DNA of 64,000 nucleotides from Micromonospora rhizosphaerae (lineage in GTDB: Bacteria; Actinomycetota; Actinomycetes; Mycobacteriales; Micromonosporaceae): the NCBI RefSeq assembly GCF_900091465.1, contig NZ_FMHV01000002.1, positions 2,728,001 through 2,792,000 on the forward strand, in the 5' to 3' direction. Position 1 is the first letter of the stretch, and every line of letters starts with the position of its first letter. The translations under genes were made by a program, and so were the position numbers. Positions 43,200-52,749 of this stretch are shown here, piece after piece. The notes under the pieces are model-generated. The model had not been told where the DNA came from. It was given only the letters and a program-made list of their open reading frames with translations, and ran no database searches.

Positions 43200-44705
43200 A
43201 TGGAACTTTTCGACAATCTGGTGCTGGGCTTCTCGACCGCCTTCCTGGTCCAGAACGTCCTCTACTGCTTCGTGGGCGTGCTGCTCGGGACGGCGGTCGG
43301 CGTGCTGCCCGGCATCGGGCCGACGGCGACGGTGGCGATGCTGCTGCCGATCACGTTCAACTTCGAACCGGTGACGGCGCTGATCATGCTGGCCGGCATC
43401 TACTACGGCGCACAGTACGGCGGCTCGACGACGGCCATCCTGATCAACCTGCCCGGTGAGTCGTCGGCGGCGGTCACCGCGCTCGACGGTCACGAGATGG
43501 CCCGGCAGGGCCGGGCCGGCCCGGCGCTTGCCGCCGCCGCGATCGGGTCCTTCATCGCGGGCACCCTGGCCACCGTCGCGCTGGCCGTCGCGGCCCCACC
43601 GTTGGCCGGCGTCGCGTTGCAGTTCGGCCCGGCCGAGTACTTCTCGCTGGTGCTGCTCGGCCTGATCGTGTCGATCACGCTGGCCCGTGGCTCGGCGCTC
43701 AAGGCACTGGCGATGATCGCGCTCGGCATCCTGTTCGGCACGGTCGGCCAGGACATCTACACCGGCACGCCCCGGTTCGTGTTCGACCAGCGCGAGCTGT
43801 ACGGCGGCATCGACTTCGTGTCGTTGGCCGTCGGCATGTTCGGGGTGGCGGAGATCCTGCGCAACCTGGAGAACGAGCAGACCCGCACGGCCATCGTCGG
43901 CAAGGTGACGAACCTCTGGCCGACCCGCGAGGACCGGCGCCGAATCGTCGGCCCGATCCTGCGGGGCACGGGTCTGGGAGCCGCGCTCGGCGTACTGCCC
44001 GGCGGTGGCCACGTGCTGGCTTCGTTCACCTCGTACGCCGTCGAGAAGCGGATCTCGAAGCGGCAGCGGGAGTTCGGGCGCGGCGCGATCGAGGGCGTCG
44101 CCGGCCCCGAGTCGGCGAACAACGCCGCCGCGCAGACGTCGTTCATCCCGCTGCTCACCCTGGGCCTGCCCGCCCACCCGGTGATGGCGCTGATGGTCGG
44201 CGCGTTCATCGTCCACGGCATCACCCCCGGCCCGAACGTCATCACCGACGAGCCGGCGCTGTTCTGGGGCCTGATCGCGTCGATGTGGATCGGCAACGTG
44301 CTGCTTGTGCTGCTGAACCTGCCGCTGATCGGCGTCTGGGTGCGCATGCTGCACATCCCGTACCAGGTGCTGTTCCCGATGATCATTCTGTTCGCCGCGA
44401 TCGGTACCTACTCGCTGAGCTTCAACGCGTACGACGTCTACGCGATCGTGTTCTTCGGGCTCCTGGGCTACATCCTGATCAAGTGCGGCTGCGAGCCGGC
44501 GCCCCTGCTGCTCGGCTTCGTCCTCGGCCCGCTGCTCGAGGAGAACCTGCGGCGCGCGCTCATCATCTCCCGTGGCGATGTGTCGGTTTTCCTGACCCGC
44601 CCGATCTCCGCGGTGCTCCTGGCCCTGGCCGTGGCAGCGCTCGTCGTCGCCGTCCTGCCGACGGTTCGAAAGCGCCGCGAGGTCGTGTTCGCCGAGGAGG
44701 AGTGA
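43200..44705 (+). CDS. tctA: Tripartite tricarboxylate transporter TctA large permease
   Basis: 501-residue polytopic permease with about 12 helices. Diagnostic stretches: VGVLPGIGPTATVAMLLPIT, IYYGAQYGGSTTAILINLPG, ALGVLPGGGHVLASFTSYAV, EGVAGPESANNAAAQTSFIP and LGLPAHPVMALMVGAFIVHG; the repeated LPG loops are thought to form the substrate and sodium/proton path. It ends the tctC-tctB-tctA operon (ATG 43200). The system is a secondary symporter for a di- or tricarboxylate-like anion, controlled by the divergent two-component system. Confidence 0.96.
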   Translation: MELFDNLVLGFSTAFLVQNVLYCFVGVLLGTAVGVLPGIGPTATVAMLLPITFNFEPVTALIMLAGIYYGAQYGGSTTAILINLPGESSAAVTALDGHEMARQGRAGPALAAAAIGSFIAGTLATVALAVAAPPLAGVALQFGPAEYFSLVLLGLIVSITLARGSALKALAMIALGILFGTVGQDIYTGTPRFVFDQRELYGGIDFVSLAVGMFGVAEILRNLENEQTRTAIVGKVTNLWPTREDRRRIVGPILRGTGLGAALGVLPGGGHVLASFTSYAVEKRISKRQREFGRGAIEGVAGPESANNAAAQTSFIPLLTLGLPAHPVMALMVGAFIVHGITPGPNVITDEPALFWGLIASMWIGNVLLVLLNLPLIGVWVRMLHIPYQVLFPMIILFAAIGTYSLSFNAYDVYAIVFFGLLGYILIKCGCEPAPLLLGFVLGPLLEENLRRALIISRGDVSVFLTRPISAVLLALAVAALVVAVLPTVRKRREVVFAEEE

Positions 44706-44768
44706 TCCCCCAGCCATCTTTGGACGAGCCGCTACTTCTGCCGCCGACCGGACCGGCTGGGGCGTGGG

Positions 44769-45539
44769 TCAGACCTCGGGGATCAGCACGCTCAGGCAGG
44801 TGACGCAGCCCTCAAGCTTCTCGTACTCGCTGATGTCGACGACGACCGGCGTGAAGCCGAGGTCCGCCACGAGCGCCGCGGTGCGTGGCGCCGACGCGGC
44901 CAGCAGCACGAGGTCCCCACCGAGCGGTACGACGTGGCAGCCGGCCTCCTCGTCGACCGTGCGCACCGGCTGCCGGAGCGCGGTCGCGTCGAGCAGTTCC
45001 GGCAGCGCGAGCAGGGTGCCGTCGGGCAGCGCGGTCACGGCCGACTTGAGGTGCAGCACGTCGCGGAGCGGGACCGGGATCACCCTGCGCCCGCGGGTCG
45101 CCAGGTGGGCACGCAGCTGGGCAATGCCCTCACCGTTGGTGCGGCCGCCTCGGCCCACGTACACGGTGGTGCCGACCTGCAGCACGTCGCCGCCGTCCAG
45201 CGTCCCGGGAGCCTCGATGCGTACGACCTCCAGCCCGGCGTCGCGTACCGCCTTCTCCGTGCCGGGGATCTCCGGACGGCGCTCTGGCGCGCCCGGCCGT
45301 GTGATCACCGCCAGGCCGTCGCAGACCACGACGGTGTCCTCGACGAACACCGAGTCGGGGCACTGGTCGGCGGGGGCGACCTCGCGCACCTGCCAGCCGG
45401 CTTCGGTGAGCGCGGCCCGGTACGCCTCGTGCTGGCGCCGGGCTTGCGCGATGTCCACGTCGCTGCGCTCGATGTGGGTGACCAGCCCCTCGGCCAGCCG
45501 GCCGCTGGGTCGCCGGACCAGGGCAATGCCTCGCGTCAT
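44769..45539 (-). CDS. Dimethylargininase / amidinotransferase-fold hydrolase
   Basis: 256-residue guanidino-group hydrolase related to dimethylarginine dimethylaminohydrolase (methylated arginine to citrulline plus amine). Substrate and active-site motifs: PDSVFVEDTVVVC, APGTLDGGDVLQVG, VLHLKSAVTAL with the general-base His, and EGCVTCLSVLIPEV at the C-terminus with the nucleophile, most likely Cys248. Arginine deiminase is longer and lacks this C-terminal form. ATG 45539. It lies on the same strand as the D-amino-acid oxidase gene (181-base gap), fitting a small amino-acid breakdown group. Confidence 0.93.
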   Translation of the reverse strand: MTRGIALVRRPSGRLAEGLVTHIERSDVDIAQARRQHEAYRAALTEAGWQVREVAPADQCPDSVFVEDTVVVCDGLAVITRPGAPERRPEIPGTEKAVRDAGLEVVRIEAPGTLDGGDVLQVGTTVYVGRGGRTNGEGIAQLRAHLATRGRRVIPVPLRDVLHLKSAVTALPDGTLLALPELLDATALRQPVRTVDEEAGCHVVPLGGDLVLLAASAPRTAALVADLGFTPVVVDISEYEKLEGCVTCLSVLIPEV

Positions 45540-45720
45540 GCCACCAGTCTGCCGTGCGCCTGTCAGCCAAGCTCAAGCAGGGCAGGCAGCAGCTCGCGCT
45601 GCGCCCACTTCGTCGCGGCCATCGCGGCCGCCGCTCTGTTCTGGTGGGTGCTGCTTCCGCTGCTGCTGATCGCCGTCGACCTCGTCATCGTGCTCATGCT
45701 GCTGGCTCCACCGGATCGGG

Positions 45721-46665
45721 TCAGGACAGTCCTGACACGAGTTCGGCGACGTCCTGGGCGCAGCCGTAGGACAGTGTGACTCCGGCGCCACCGTGGCCAT
45801 AGCAATGCACTACCGGACCGCGGTCGATGAACTCGGTTTCCAGCCGCACGCTCGGGCGCCCGGGGCGTAGGCCCACGCGGTGGCTGAGGATGCGGGCCTT
45901 GTCGAGCGCGGGTACGAGCTCGGTGCACCGCTTCAGGATGTCCGCGGTCGTTTTCGGCCTGACGTCCAGTTCCTCGTCGCCCTCCTCGGCGGTGCCGCCG
46001 AGCAGCACCGTGTCACTCCTGGGTACGACGTAGATCAGTTGTTCGGGATCGTTCTGGTCGAGTAGCCATTCGGTCAGGCCGAATTGTGCGACGACGATCA
46101 CCTGTCCCCGCACCGGTGTGAGGGTCTCGTCGTTGATCAACTCCCTGGATCCCAGCCCGGTGCAGTTCACCACGGCATGCACGTCCTCGAAGGCCCCGGC
46201 TAGATCACCCACGTACCGGGTCCGGACGGCGACCCCCGCAGCTTCCAACTGACCGAGCAGCCACGGCAGATGCATCGCCATGTCCACCACCGGAACGCTC
46301 AGTTCGTAACCGTCGCCGTAGCCGGCCGGCAGTCGCTCGACGGCAACCCGACCCAGCTCGGGAACCGCATCCCGCCACCACGGGTCGGAGGTCTGCTGGC
46401 GGAACAACTCCTGCCCGAGGCGCATCCGAACGCCGGCGGACGGGTCGGAGGTCAGGCCGCACAGCACCTCGTAGGTGGTCGCCGACCATCGCGTTACGTC
46501 CGCCTCCGGGTATGCGCGGTAGGGATACCAGAGAGCCGCGGCGACCGACGATGTCGTGCTATTTCCCATCTTCGCGGCAACTACGTCGACCTCATGACCG
46601 GTTTGCGCCAGACGGAGTGCGCTGGTCAAGCCCACAACACCGGCGCCGACGACCCTGACCTTCAT
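45721..46665 (-). CDS. D-amino-acid oxidase (FAD)
   Basis: 314-residue flavoenzyme oxidising D-amino acids to 2-oxo acids, ammonia and hydrogen peroxide. The N-terminal MKVRVVGAGVVGLTSALRLA is the FAD-binding GxGxxG. Active-site regions are VAAALWYPYRAYPEADVTRW, AVVNCTGLGSRELINDETLT, LTPVRGQVIVVAQFGLTEWL, LGGTAEEGDEELDVRPKTTA and HRVGLRPGRPSVRLETEF; HCYGHGGAGVTLSYGCAQDV is the C-terminal FAD loop. A peroxisomal SKL-like end is absent, as expected in bacteria. Located between the dimethylargininase and PLP-enzyme genes. Confidence 0.95.
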   Translation of the reverse strand: MKVRVVGAGVVGLTSALRLAQTGHEVDVVAAKMGNSTTSSVAAALWYPYRAYPEADVTRWSATTYEVLCGLTSDPSAGVRMRLGQELFRQQTSDPWWRDAVPELGRVAVERLPAGYGDGYELSVPVVDMAMHLPWLLGQLEAAGVAVRTRYVGDLAGAFEDVHAVVNCTGLGSRELINDETLTPVRGQVIVVAQFGLTEWLLDQNDPEQLIYVVPRSDTVLLGGTAEEGDEELDVRPKTTADILKRCTELVPALDKARILSHRVGLRPGRPSVRLETEFIDRGPVVHCYGHGGAGVTLSYGCAQDVAELVSGLS

Positions 46666-46875
46666 GCCTAGAGATCACACCACATCGGAGTGCCCTTACG
46701 CCTAGCGGGCGCACGGGCAGAGCGCACATCTGTGGCGCCTCAGATTTGCTCGAGGGAGCGGCCAGATCAACACCACCTCCTACTCGGCGTCCATCAGCTG
46801 GCGTCCGTACGTTCGACCCGGCGGCTGATCGGTCCAGGGCCGGGTCGTGGAGGCGAGGCACCTGGGACCGCGGGC

Positions 46876-48123
46876 TCAGCCGGCCGACGGGTGGTACGTG
46901 TCGACTGCCCGGCCCATTCGGGTGACGGCGTCGGTGAGGATCGCGGGTGAGGTGGCGAAGTTGAGTCGTACGAAGCCTGCCCCGCCGGTGCCGAAGACGT
47001 GCCCGGAGCTGAGGGCGACCCGCGCGCGGTCCAGGAACATCTTCGCGGGCCCGGCGACGTCGCTGGCCACGCCGGGTTCGCCGTCCGGTTGCTCTGTCGC
47101 GATACCCAGCGCCGTGCAGTCCAGCCAGGCGAGGTAGGTGCCCTCGGGGCGGTGGTATGTGACGGACGGGAGGTGCTTCGGCAGCAGCGTTTCCAGAAGC
47201 GTGCGGTTGGTGTCGAGGCCGTCGAGGAGGAGGTCGAGCCACTGCCCGCCGGCGCGGAACGCGGCGGTGTGCGCGATGACGCCCAGGTGGCTGGGCCCGT
47301 GGCTGACCTCTTCCGGCATGCGGTTTAGGTCGGCGGCGGCCTGTGGCCCGGCGACCGCGAGCGCAGCCTTGAGGCCGGCGAGGTTCCACGCCTTCGAGGC
47401 GGAGATCAGGGCGAACGCGTTCTCGGCGCCGGCCACCGTGAGGTACGGGGTGAAGTGCGTCCCGGGGAGCACGAGGGGGGCGTGGATCTCGTCGGAGATC
47501 ACCCGCAGGCCGTGGCGGTCGGCGAGGTCGGCGATGGCCTCGAGCTCGTTGCGGCGGTGGACGACGCCGGTCGGGTTGTGCGGGTTGCACATCAGGAACG
47601 CCGGCCGCCGGCCGTACTCCCGCGCGCGGCGGAAGGCCTCGTCGAGAGCGGCGGGGTCCATCCGCAGGTCGGGTCCGAGAGGGGCCTCGATCACCTGCCG
47701 GCCGGCGTGGCTGACGAAGGCGTAGAAGGGCGGGTACACGGGGGAGCAGACCACCACCGCGTCTCCGGGGTCGGTCACGAGTCGGAGTACCTCGACGATG
47801 CCCATCATCACGTCGGGTACGACCGTGGTGTGGTCGACGCGGAAGTCGTGCCAGCCCCACCGCTGGGCGGCGAAGTTGCCGAGCGCCTCGGCGTACGCCG
47901 TCCCGTACGCGTAACCGGTGTCACCGAGGTCGACCGCGCGGCGGAGCGCGTCGGCCACGGGGGGAGCGAGGGGTACGTCCAGCTCCGCAACCCAGAGGGG
48001 GAGCACGTCGGGCGGGTGCATGCGCCACTTCACGCTGGTGCGCTGCCGGAGTTCGTCCAGCGTGAGTAGGGTGAGCGGATTCTGGGCCGCGGCGCCGTTG
48101 GCGGAGGGGGCAGGGCTTGCCAT
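46876..48123 (-). CDS. MalY/PatB-type PLP-dependent aminotransferase/lyase
   Basis: 415-residue fold-type I PLP enzyme. [20 protein letters not shown] is the MalY/PatB N-terminal signature; [59 protein letters not shown] (Asn), [12 protein letters not shown] (Asp) and [20 protein letters not shown] with the PLP lysine follow; near the end [13 protein letters not shown] holds the carboxylate-binding Arg. This group mostly has cystathionine beta-lyase (C-S lyase) activity besides transamination. ATG 48123. It diverges from the pyridoxal kinase gene, which would supply its cofactor. Confidence 0.93.
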   Translation of the reverse strand: MASPAPSANGAAAQNPLTLLTLDELRQRTSVKWRMHPPDVLPLWVAELDVPLAPPVADALRRAVDLGDTGYAYGTAYAEALGNFAAQRWGWHDFRVDHTTVVPDVMMGIVEVLRLVTDPGDAVVVCSPVYPPFYAFVSHAGRQVIEAPLGPDLRMDPAALDEAFRRAREYGRRPAFLMCNPHNPTGVVHRRNELEAIADLADRHGLRVISDEIHAPLVLPGTHFTPYLTVAGAENAFALISASKAWNLAGLKAALAVAGPQAAADLNRMPEEVSHGPSHLGVIAHTAAFRAGGQWLDLLLDGLDTNRTLLETLLPKHLPSVTYHRPEGTYLAWLDCTALGIATEQPDGEPGVASDVAGPAKMFLDRARVALSSGHVFGTGGAGFVRLNFATSPAILTDAVTRMGRAVDTYHPSAG

Positions 48124-48339
48124 GCCGCCCACCCTAGGCGTCCGGTCCGACGGCGACGAGCGCGACGCCCGGTGCTGTTCCGCTGTCGCTCCGGCTCCGG
48201 CATGGCCGAAACCGTCGGCCGCGACCGGGTGCGTGGGTGGTTGGCGACAGGCCATCCCGCCCGCCATCGACCCGGGCAAGCAGAGCAGACCCCGCCCGAC
48301 GCGCCAGTGTCCGAACTCGGGTGATGCGACCATTGGCTG

Positions 48340-49191
48340 GTGAAGATCCTGTCCATCCAGTCCTCGGTCGCCTACGGCTACGTCGGCAACTCCGCCGCCG
48401 CTTTTCCCCTTCAACGGCTGGGGCACGAGGTCTGGCCGGTGCTGACCGTCCATTTCTCCAATCACACCGGGTACGGCGCTTGGCGCGGCCCGCTGCTGGC
48501 ACCGGCCGAGGTCGCCGAGGTGATCGCGGGCATCGAGGACCGCGGGGTCCTCGGAAAAGCCGACGCAGTGCTGTCGGGCTACCAGGGCGACCCGGCGATG
48601 GGCGCGGTGATCCTCGACGCGGTGGACAGGGTGAAGGCGGCCAACCCCGCTGCGGTCTACTGCTGCGACCCGGTGATGGGCGACGTCGGCCGCGGCATGT
48701 TCGTACGGCCGGGCATCCCGGAGTACATGCGTGACACGGTCGTCCCGCGCGCGGACATCGTCACCCCGAACCAGTTTGAGCTGGAGTTCCTGTCGGGCCG
48801 TACGACGAACTCGCCGAAGGAGTTGCTGGAGGCGGTCGACATCGTGCGTGAGATGGGGCCACGGCATGTGCTGGTCACCAGCGTGCTCCACGGCGACGTC
48901 CCCGACGGGTCGCTGGAAGTGGTGGCCGTATCTGACGAGGGCGCCTGGGCAGTTACCACGCCGCTCCTGCCGATCAGCCCGAACGGCGGCGGCGACGTCA
49001 CCGCAGCGCTGTACCTCGCGCACCTGTCGACGACCGGCTCGCCCGCGGCGGCACTGGAGCGAACCACGAACTCCATTTTCGCTGTCCTCGAGGCGACTCT
49101 CGCAGCGGCTGCTCGGGAAATCCAGTTGGTCGCCGCCCAGGATGCGATCGCCGACCCGCCGGCGAGGTTCGCCGCCCGGCGGCTGTACTGA
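48340..49191 (+). CDS. pdxY: Pyridoxal kinase
   Basis: 283-residue ribokinase-family enzyme phosphorylating pyridoxal (and related vitamers) to pyridoxal 5'-phosphate. [95 protein letters not shown] and [17 protein letters not shown] (catalytic Asp of the anion hole) are all present in PdxY order. GTG 48340. The nearby PLP enzyme (MalY-type) on the other strand gives a direct reason for the pairing. No riboswitch seen in the 216-base intergenic region. Confidence 0.95.
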   Translation: MKILSIQSSVAYGYVGNSAAAFPLQRLGHEVWPVLTVHFSNHTGYGAWRGPLLAPAEVAEVIAGIEDRGVLGKADAVLSGYQGDPAMGAVILDAVDRVKAANPAAVYCCDPVMGDVGRGMFVRPGIPEYMRDTVVPRADIVTPNQFELEFLSGRTTNSPKELLEAVDIVREMGPRHVLVTSVLHGDVPDGSLEVVAVSDEGAWAVTTPLLPISPNGGGDVTAALYLAHLSTTGSPAAALERTTNSIFAVLEATLAAAAREIQLVAAQDAIADPPARFAARRLY

Positions 49192-49275
49192 AATGACTCG
49201 GTGCTGCTCCCCAGGGCCGCTCGGCCGCAGAAGCCGGTCGGAGTGAGCCCGGCTCCACGTTTCTTTCGACGATCT

Positions 49276-50160
49276 CTATACCTGTCCGGGTTCTTCAGGT
49301 GCGGCGTTGGCGGGTGCATCGCGTCGCGGGCGAGACGTGGCGGTCGGGCTGGCCAGGGAGGCTAGTAGCGCCAGCTTTTCGGCGCTGCTCGTGCCGGGTT
49401 GGCCGTGGTAGATGACGAGCAGTTGATCCTTGGCGCCGCCGATGGCCAGCTTCTCGCGGCTGAGCGTGAGCTCCCCGACCTGAGGGTGTTGGATCCGGGT
49501 GGGCATGCCTTCGCAAGACCGAACGTCGTGCCGTGCCCAGAGCTGTCGGAACCGTTCGCTGGACAGGGATAGTTCGCCGACGAGCTGGACGAAACGTGGG
49601 TCGTCCGTATCGCTTCCCACCGACTCGCGGAAGCTGGCGACCAGTTCGGCGCTGGCCTGGTCCCAGTCCGGGTACATCGCGCGCTCGGCTGGGTCGAGGA
49701 ACACCGCTTGGAGCCGGTTCTGGCCGACCTGCAGGTTGGGTGACAGTGCGCGGGCGAGGTTGTTTGCGGCGAGGACATCGAAGTAGCGGCCCTCGACGAA
49801 GGCCGGTAGGTCCAAGACGTCGAGCAATTGCCGGATGCTGGCCGGTACGGTCTCTCGCCTGGGACGGCGTCGCCGGTGACGGGGCCGTGGCGTGGCCAGG
49901 CCCAGCAGGTAATCGGTTGCGGCGTCGTCGAGGCGCAGGACGCGGGCGAGAGCCTCGAGGACCTGAATCGAGGGATTGCGGTCGCGGCCCTGCTCGAGTC
50001 GCAGGTAGTAGTCGGAGCTGATCCCGGCGAGCATGGCGACCTCTTCACGCCGCAATCCGGGGACGCGTCGCACCCCGCCGGCAGGCAGGCCGACGCTTTC
50101 CGGATGGACGAGTTCACGGCGGGCCCGGAGGTAGTCACCGAGCAGGTTGGTGTCGCTCAC
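49276..50160 (-). CDS. XRE-family regulator with MmyB-like ligand-binding domain
   Basis: 294-residue transcription factor. The HTH (about 15-75) shows VRRVPGLRREEVAMLAGISS, DYYLRLEQGRDRNPSIQVLE and ALARVLRLDDAATDYLLGLA. The MmyB-like domain (about 105-265) includes IRQLLDVLDLPAFVEGRYFD, VLAANNLARALSPNL, FLDPAERAMYPDWDQASAEL and VASFRESVGSDTDDPRFVQL. GTG 50160. It diverges from an aldo/keto reductase gene with about 185 bases between, a common actinomycete pair in which the regulator represses a reductase until a small ligand binds. Confidence 0.93.
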   Translation of the reverse strand: MSDTNLLGDYLRARRELVHPESVGLPAGGVRRVPGLRREEVAMLAGISSDYYLRLEQGRDRNPSIQVLEALARVLRLDDAATDYLLGLATPRPRHRRRRPRRETVPASIRQLLDVLDLPAFVEGRYFDVLAANNLARALSPNLQVGQNRLQAVFLDPAERAMYPDWDQASAELVASFRESVGSDTDDPRFVQLVGELSLSSERFRQLWARHDVRSCEGMPTRIQHPQVGELTLSREKLAIGGAKDQLLVIYHGQPGTSSAEKLALLASLASPTATSRPRRDAPANAAPEEPGQV

Positions 50161-50345
50161 TTAACCGACGGTAACCGCGCGGATCGTGGTCTGCCTGTCC
50201 CTGCGACTCCCAGGATCGCCGGGGCTCAGCCTGTTACGCGCCGCGTGGCGGAGAGTGAAGCCATCACCTGCTGACGCCGCCGCGGTTAGGCGGCCGCGTC
50301 GGCGGGAAGCATGATGGGCTTACAACAACAATGAGAGGAATTATC

Positions 50346-51215
50346 GTGACATCGACCAGACCGCCCGGCGGCACGTACACGATGGCCGAGGATCTGACGG
50401 TCACCCGCATGGGATACGGCGCGATGCAGCTGGCCGGCCCGCACGTCTTCGGCCCACCGGCGGACCCCGACGCTGCCGTGGCCGTACTGCGCGAGGTCGT
50501 GCGCCTGGGCATCAACCACATCGACACCGCCGACTTCTACGGGCCCATCGTCACCAATGAGCTGATCAGGGAGGCCCTGCACCCCTACCCGGACGATCTG
50601 CACCTCGTGACGAAGGTCGGATCGCTCCGAGACGCCGAGGGGAACTGGCTGCCCGCGCTCGCTCCCGAGCAGCTGCGCCAGGCCGTGCACGACAACCTGA
50701 AGCACCTCGGACTCGACGCACTGGACGTCGTCAACCTGCGCGTCGGCGGGTTCGACCGGCCCACTCCCGGCTCGATCGCCGAGCCGTTCAGCGTGCTCGC
50801 GCAGCTGCAGCAGGAGGGACTGATCAAGCATCTCGGTCTCAGCACCGTCAACGACGAGCAGATCGCCGAAGCACAGTCCATCGCGCCGATCGTGTGTGTG
50901 CAGAACTTCTACAACATCGCAAACCGGGACGACGACGACCTGATCGACTCTCTCGCCGTACTGGGCATCGCCTACGTGCCCTACTTCCCGCTCGGCGGCT
51001 TCTCCCCACTGCAGTCCGAGGAACTGAACGCGGTCGCCACCCGCCTCGGCACCACACCGATGGCCGTCGCGCTGGCGTGGCTGCTACAGCGCTCCCCGAA
51101 CATCCTGCTCATCCCCGGCACCTCATCCGTTACGCACCTGCGCCAGAACGTCTCCGCTGCTGAGCTGACCCTCCCCGAGGACGCGCTGACCGAGCTGAAC
51201 CGCATTGCCTCATGA
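50346..51215 (+). CDS. Aldo/keto reductase
   Basis: 289-residue NADPH-dependent (beta/alpha)8 reductase. GYGAMQLAGPHVFGPPADPD, LGINHIDTADFYGPIVTNEL (catalytic Asp and Tyr), LHLVTKVGSLRDAEGNWLPA (catalytic Lys), LGLSTVNDEQIAEAQSIAPI, VCVQNFYNIANRDDDDLID, MAVALAWLLQRSPNILLIPG and TSSVTHLRQNVSAAELTLPE (NADPH phosphate loop). GTG 50346 has GAGAGGA 6-7 bases upstream and is preferred over ATG 50331. Its stop overlaps the ATG of a truncated dehydrogenase (ATGA). The likely controller is the divergent XRE protein. Confidence 0.94.
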   Translation: MTSTRPPGGTYTMAEDLTVTRMGYGAMQLAGPHVFGPPADPDAAVAVLREVVRLGINHIDTADFYGPIVTNELIREALHPYPDDLHLVTKVGSLRDAEGNWLPALAPEQLRQAVHDNLKHLGLDALDVVNLRVGGFDRPTPGSIAEPFSVLAQLQQEGLIKHLGLSTVNDEQIAEAQSIAPIVCVQNFYNIANRDDDDLIDSLAVLGIAYVPYFPLGGFSPLQSEELNAVATRLGTTPMAVALAWLLQRSPNILLIPGTSSVTHLRQNVSAAELTLPEDALTELNRIAS

Positions 51216-51275
51216 GCACGACCACGGCGCAACCTGCGATCGGGTTCATCGGCCTGGGCGACCAGGGGCTCGACG
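51212..51275 (+). pseudogene. 6-phosphogluconate/hydroxyisobutyrate dehydrogenase-family stub
   Basis: ATG 51212 overlaps the aldo/keto reductase stop and reads MSTTTAQPAIGFIGLGDQGL, the N-terminal dinucleotide fold start (GFIGLGxxG) of this family. After about 20 codons the homology ends abruptly. The rest of a coupled second gene has been deleted. Confidence 0.65.
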
Positions 51276-51509
51276 ACCCAGCTGCCAAGCATGGTCGCGG
51301 TGACCAGCAGTTGTATCGCCGGCCGTCGCCCGGTTCGATCCCGGCAATCCGGCCGACGGCCGGAATCGCCGATTCGGGGACGGGCCACCCCGGCGGCACC
51401 GATAATTCTCGAGGGTGCAGCGCCCAGGAGGCCGTACGCCGGCGGCCGGCTCGCAATGCGGTGGCGGCGTCGCCCGCGTCCGGGTGGGACGGGCGGCTGG
51501 AGGCTGGGC
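51276..51509. other. Region between truncated dehydrogenase and LtrA gene
   Basis: No gene recognised; probably the deletion junction plus the LtrA upstream region. GGAGG is 6 bases before ATG 51510. Confidence 0.4.
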
Positions 51510-52688
51510 ATGACGACCGGAGGCAGCACCGAGCTGGTGCGCCGGCCGAGCGGGTCGACCCGGGCCACTCTGTTGGAGCTGCTGTTCGACGTCGTCTTCG
51601 TGGCCGCCCTGGCGCTGACCTCGATGCTGATCGCCGAGCAGGACTCGTGGGCCGGCGTCCGGCGGGTCGTGCTCATGCTGATGGCGGTCTGGTGGACCTG
51701 GTCGGTCACCTCGACCACCACCGACTTCTACGACCCTGATCAGCGTCCGATCCGGGCCATCCTGATGGTGACCATGTTCGGTGCCGTGGTGATGGCGGCG
51801 GCGCTGGCCGCCGCGGCGCACGCGCTGATCTTCGCGGTCGGTTACGTGACCCCGCACGTGGTGCGGGGTCTGGTGCTGGTGAGCGTGTTGCACAAGCAGC
51901 GGCATCAGGCCGAGGAGCGTGCGGCGCGCTTTCTCTTCTGGTTCCTGGTCTCCGGCGTCTTCTGGATCGGCGGGGCGCTGCTGCCGGACGCGCCGCGATG
52001 GACGCTCTGGACCGTCGCGGTGGCGATCGACTACGTCGCGGCTGCGGCGCGCTATCCCACGCCCTGGCTCGGCCGGGTGCCGGTAGGACAGTACGAGAAG
52101 ACGACCGAGCACCTGGGTGAGCGGTACCAGCAGTTCGTCATCCTGGCGCTCGGCGACATCATCCTGTTACCGACCCTGGAGATCAGCACCGCGGAGTTCA
52201 CCCACGCACGGCTGGCCGCCTTCCTGGCCGCCTTCGTCACGATGCTGCTGCTCTGGCAGATCTACGTCCTGGGGACCGGTTCCATCCTGCGGATGTCGTG
52301 GTCCGCACAGATGCGCCGGCGGCTGGCACGGCTGGCACCGTACACCCACCTGGTGATGCTGGCCGGCGTCGTCTGCACCGCCGCCGGTTTCGACCTGGTC
52401 CTCGACCGGCCCACCGGCGACACACCGGCGCGCTGGACCGCGCTGATCTTCGGCGGGCCCGCGCTGTTCCTGCTCGGGCGCAGCCTGTTCACCTATCGGA
52501 TCGCCGGCATGTTCCCGTGGCATCGGATGCCCTGGCTGCTGGTGCTGGCGGCCGCGGCACCGTGGGTGGGCGGCTGGCCCCCGGTGCTGGTCACCACCCT
52601 CGTCGTGCTGGTGTTGGTCGGGGTGGTGGTCGGGGACGCCATGGGCGGGCGGTTGACCCGGCCCATGCTGCGGGGGCGCACCGGCTGA
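51510..52688 (+). CDS. Low temperature requirement protein A (LtrA) family membrane protein
   Basis: 392-residue polytopic membrane protein with about 11 helices. The family start STRATLLELLFDVVFVAALA (ELLFDVVFV) is followed by AEQDSWAGVRRVVLMLMAVW with WTWSVTSTTTDFYDPDQRPI, HLGERYQQFVILALGDIILL (HLxERYxxFVILALGE-type motif, here GD) and ARLAPYTHLVMLAGVVCTAA. ATG 51510 has a good ribosome binding site. Function unproven; members are associated with membrane or cold adaptation only by name. Usual LtrA has GE at the end of the ALGE motif; the change to GD is conservative. Confidence 0.88.
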   Translation: MTTGGSTELVRRPSGSTRATLLELLFDVVFVAALALTSMLIAEQDSWAGVRRVVLMLMAVWWTWSVTSTTTDFYDPDQRPIRAILMVTMFGAVVMAAALAAAAHALIFAVGYVTPHVVRGLVLVSVLHKQRHQAEERAARFLFWFLVSGVFWIGGALLPDAPRWTLWTVAVAIDYVAAAARYPTPWLGRVPVGQYEKTTEHLGERYQQFVILALGDIILLPTLEISTAEFTHARLAAFLAAFVTMLLLWQIYVLGTGSILRMSWSAQMRRRLARLAPYTHLVMLAGVVCTAAGFDLVLDRPTGDTPARWTALIFGGPALFLLGRSLFTYRIAGMFPWHRMPWLLVLAAAAPWVGGWPPVLVTTLVVLVLVGVVVGDAMGGRLTRPMLRGRTG

Positions 52689-52749
52689 CCGCCGGTGATG
52701 GTCACCTTGGGGCAGGAGTTGGCCGAGCCTGCAAGGACAGTCGGGATGC

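Noticed and set aside
43137..44717. Long minus-strand open frame opposite tctA
   Set aside because: Repetitive Gln, Arg, Asp and His residues, typical of antisense of a membrane protein in high-GC DNA.
45579..45779. Hydrophobic plus-strand stretch (WWVLLPLLLIAVDLVIVLML) between dimethylargininase and oxidase genes
   Set aside because: No start with a ribosome binding site, overlaps the oxidase 3' end on the other strand, and no family. It could be a gene end but the evidence is too thin.
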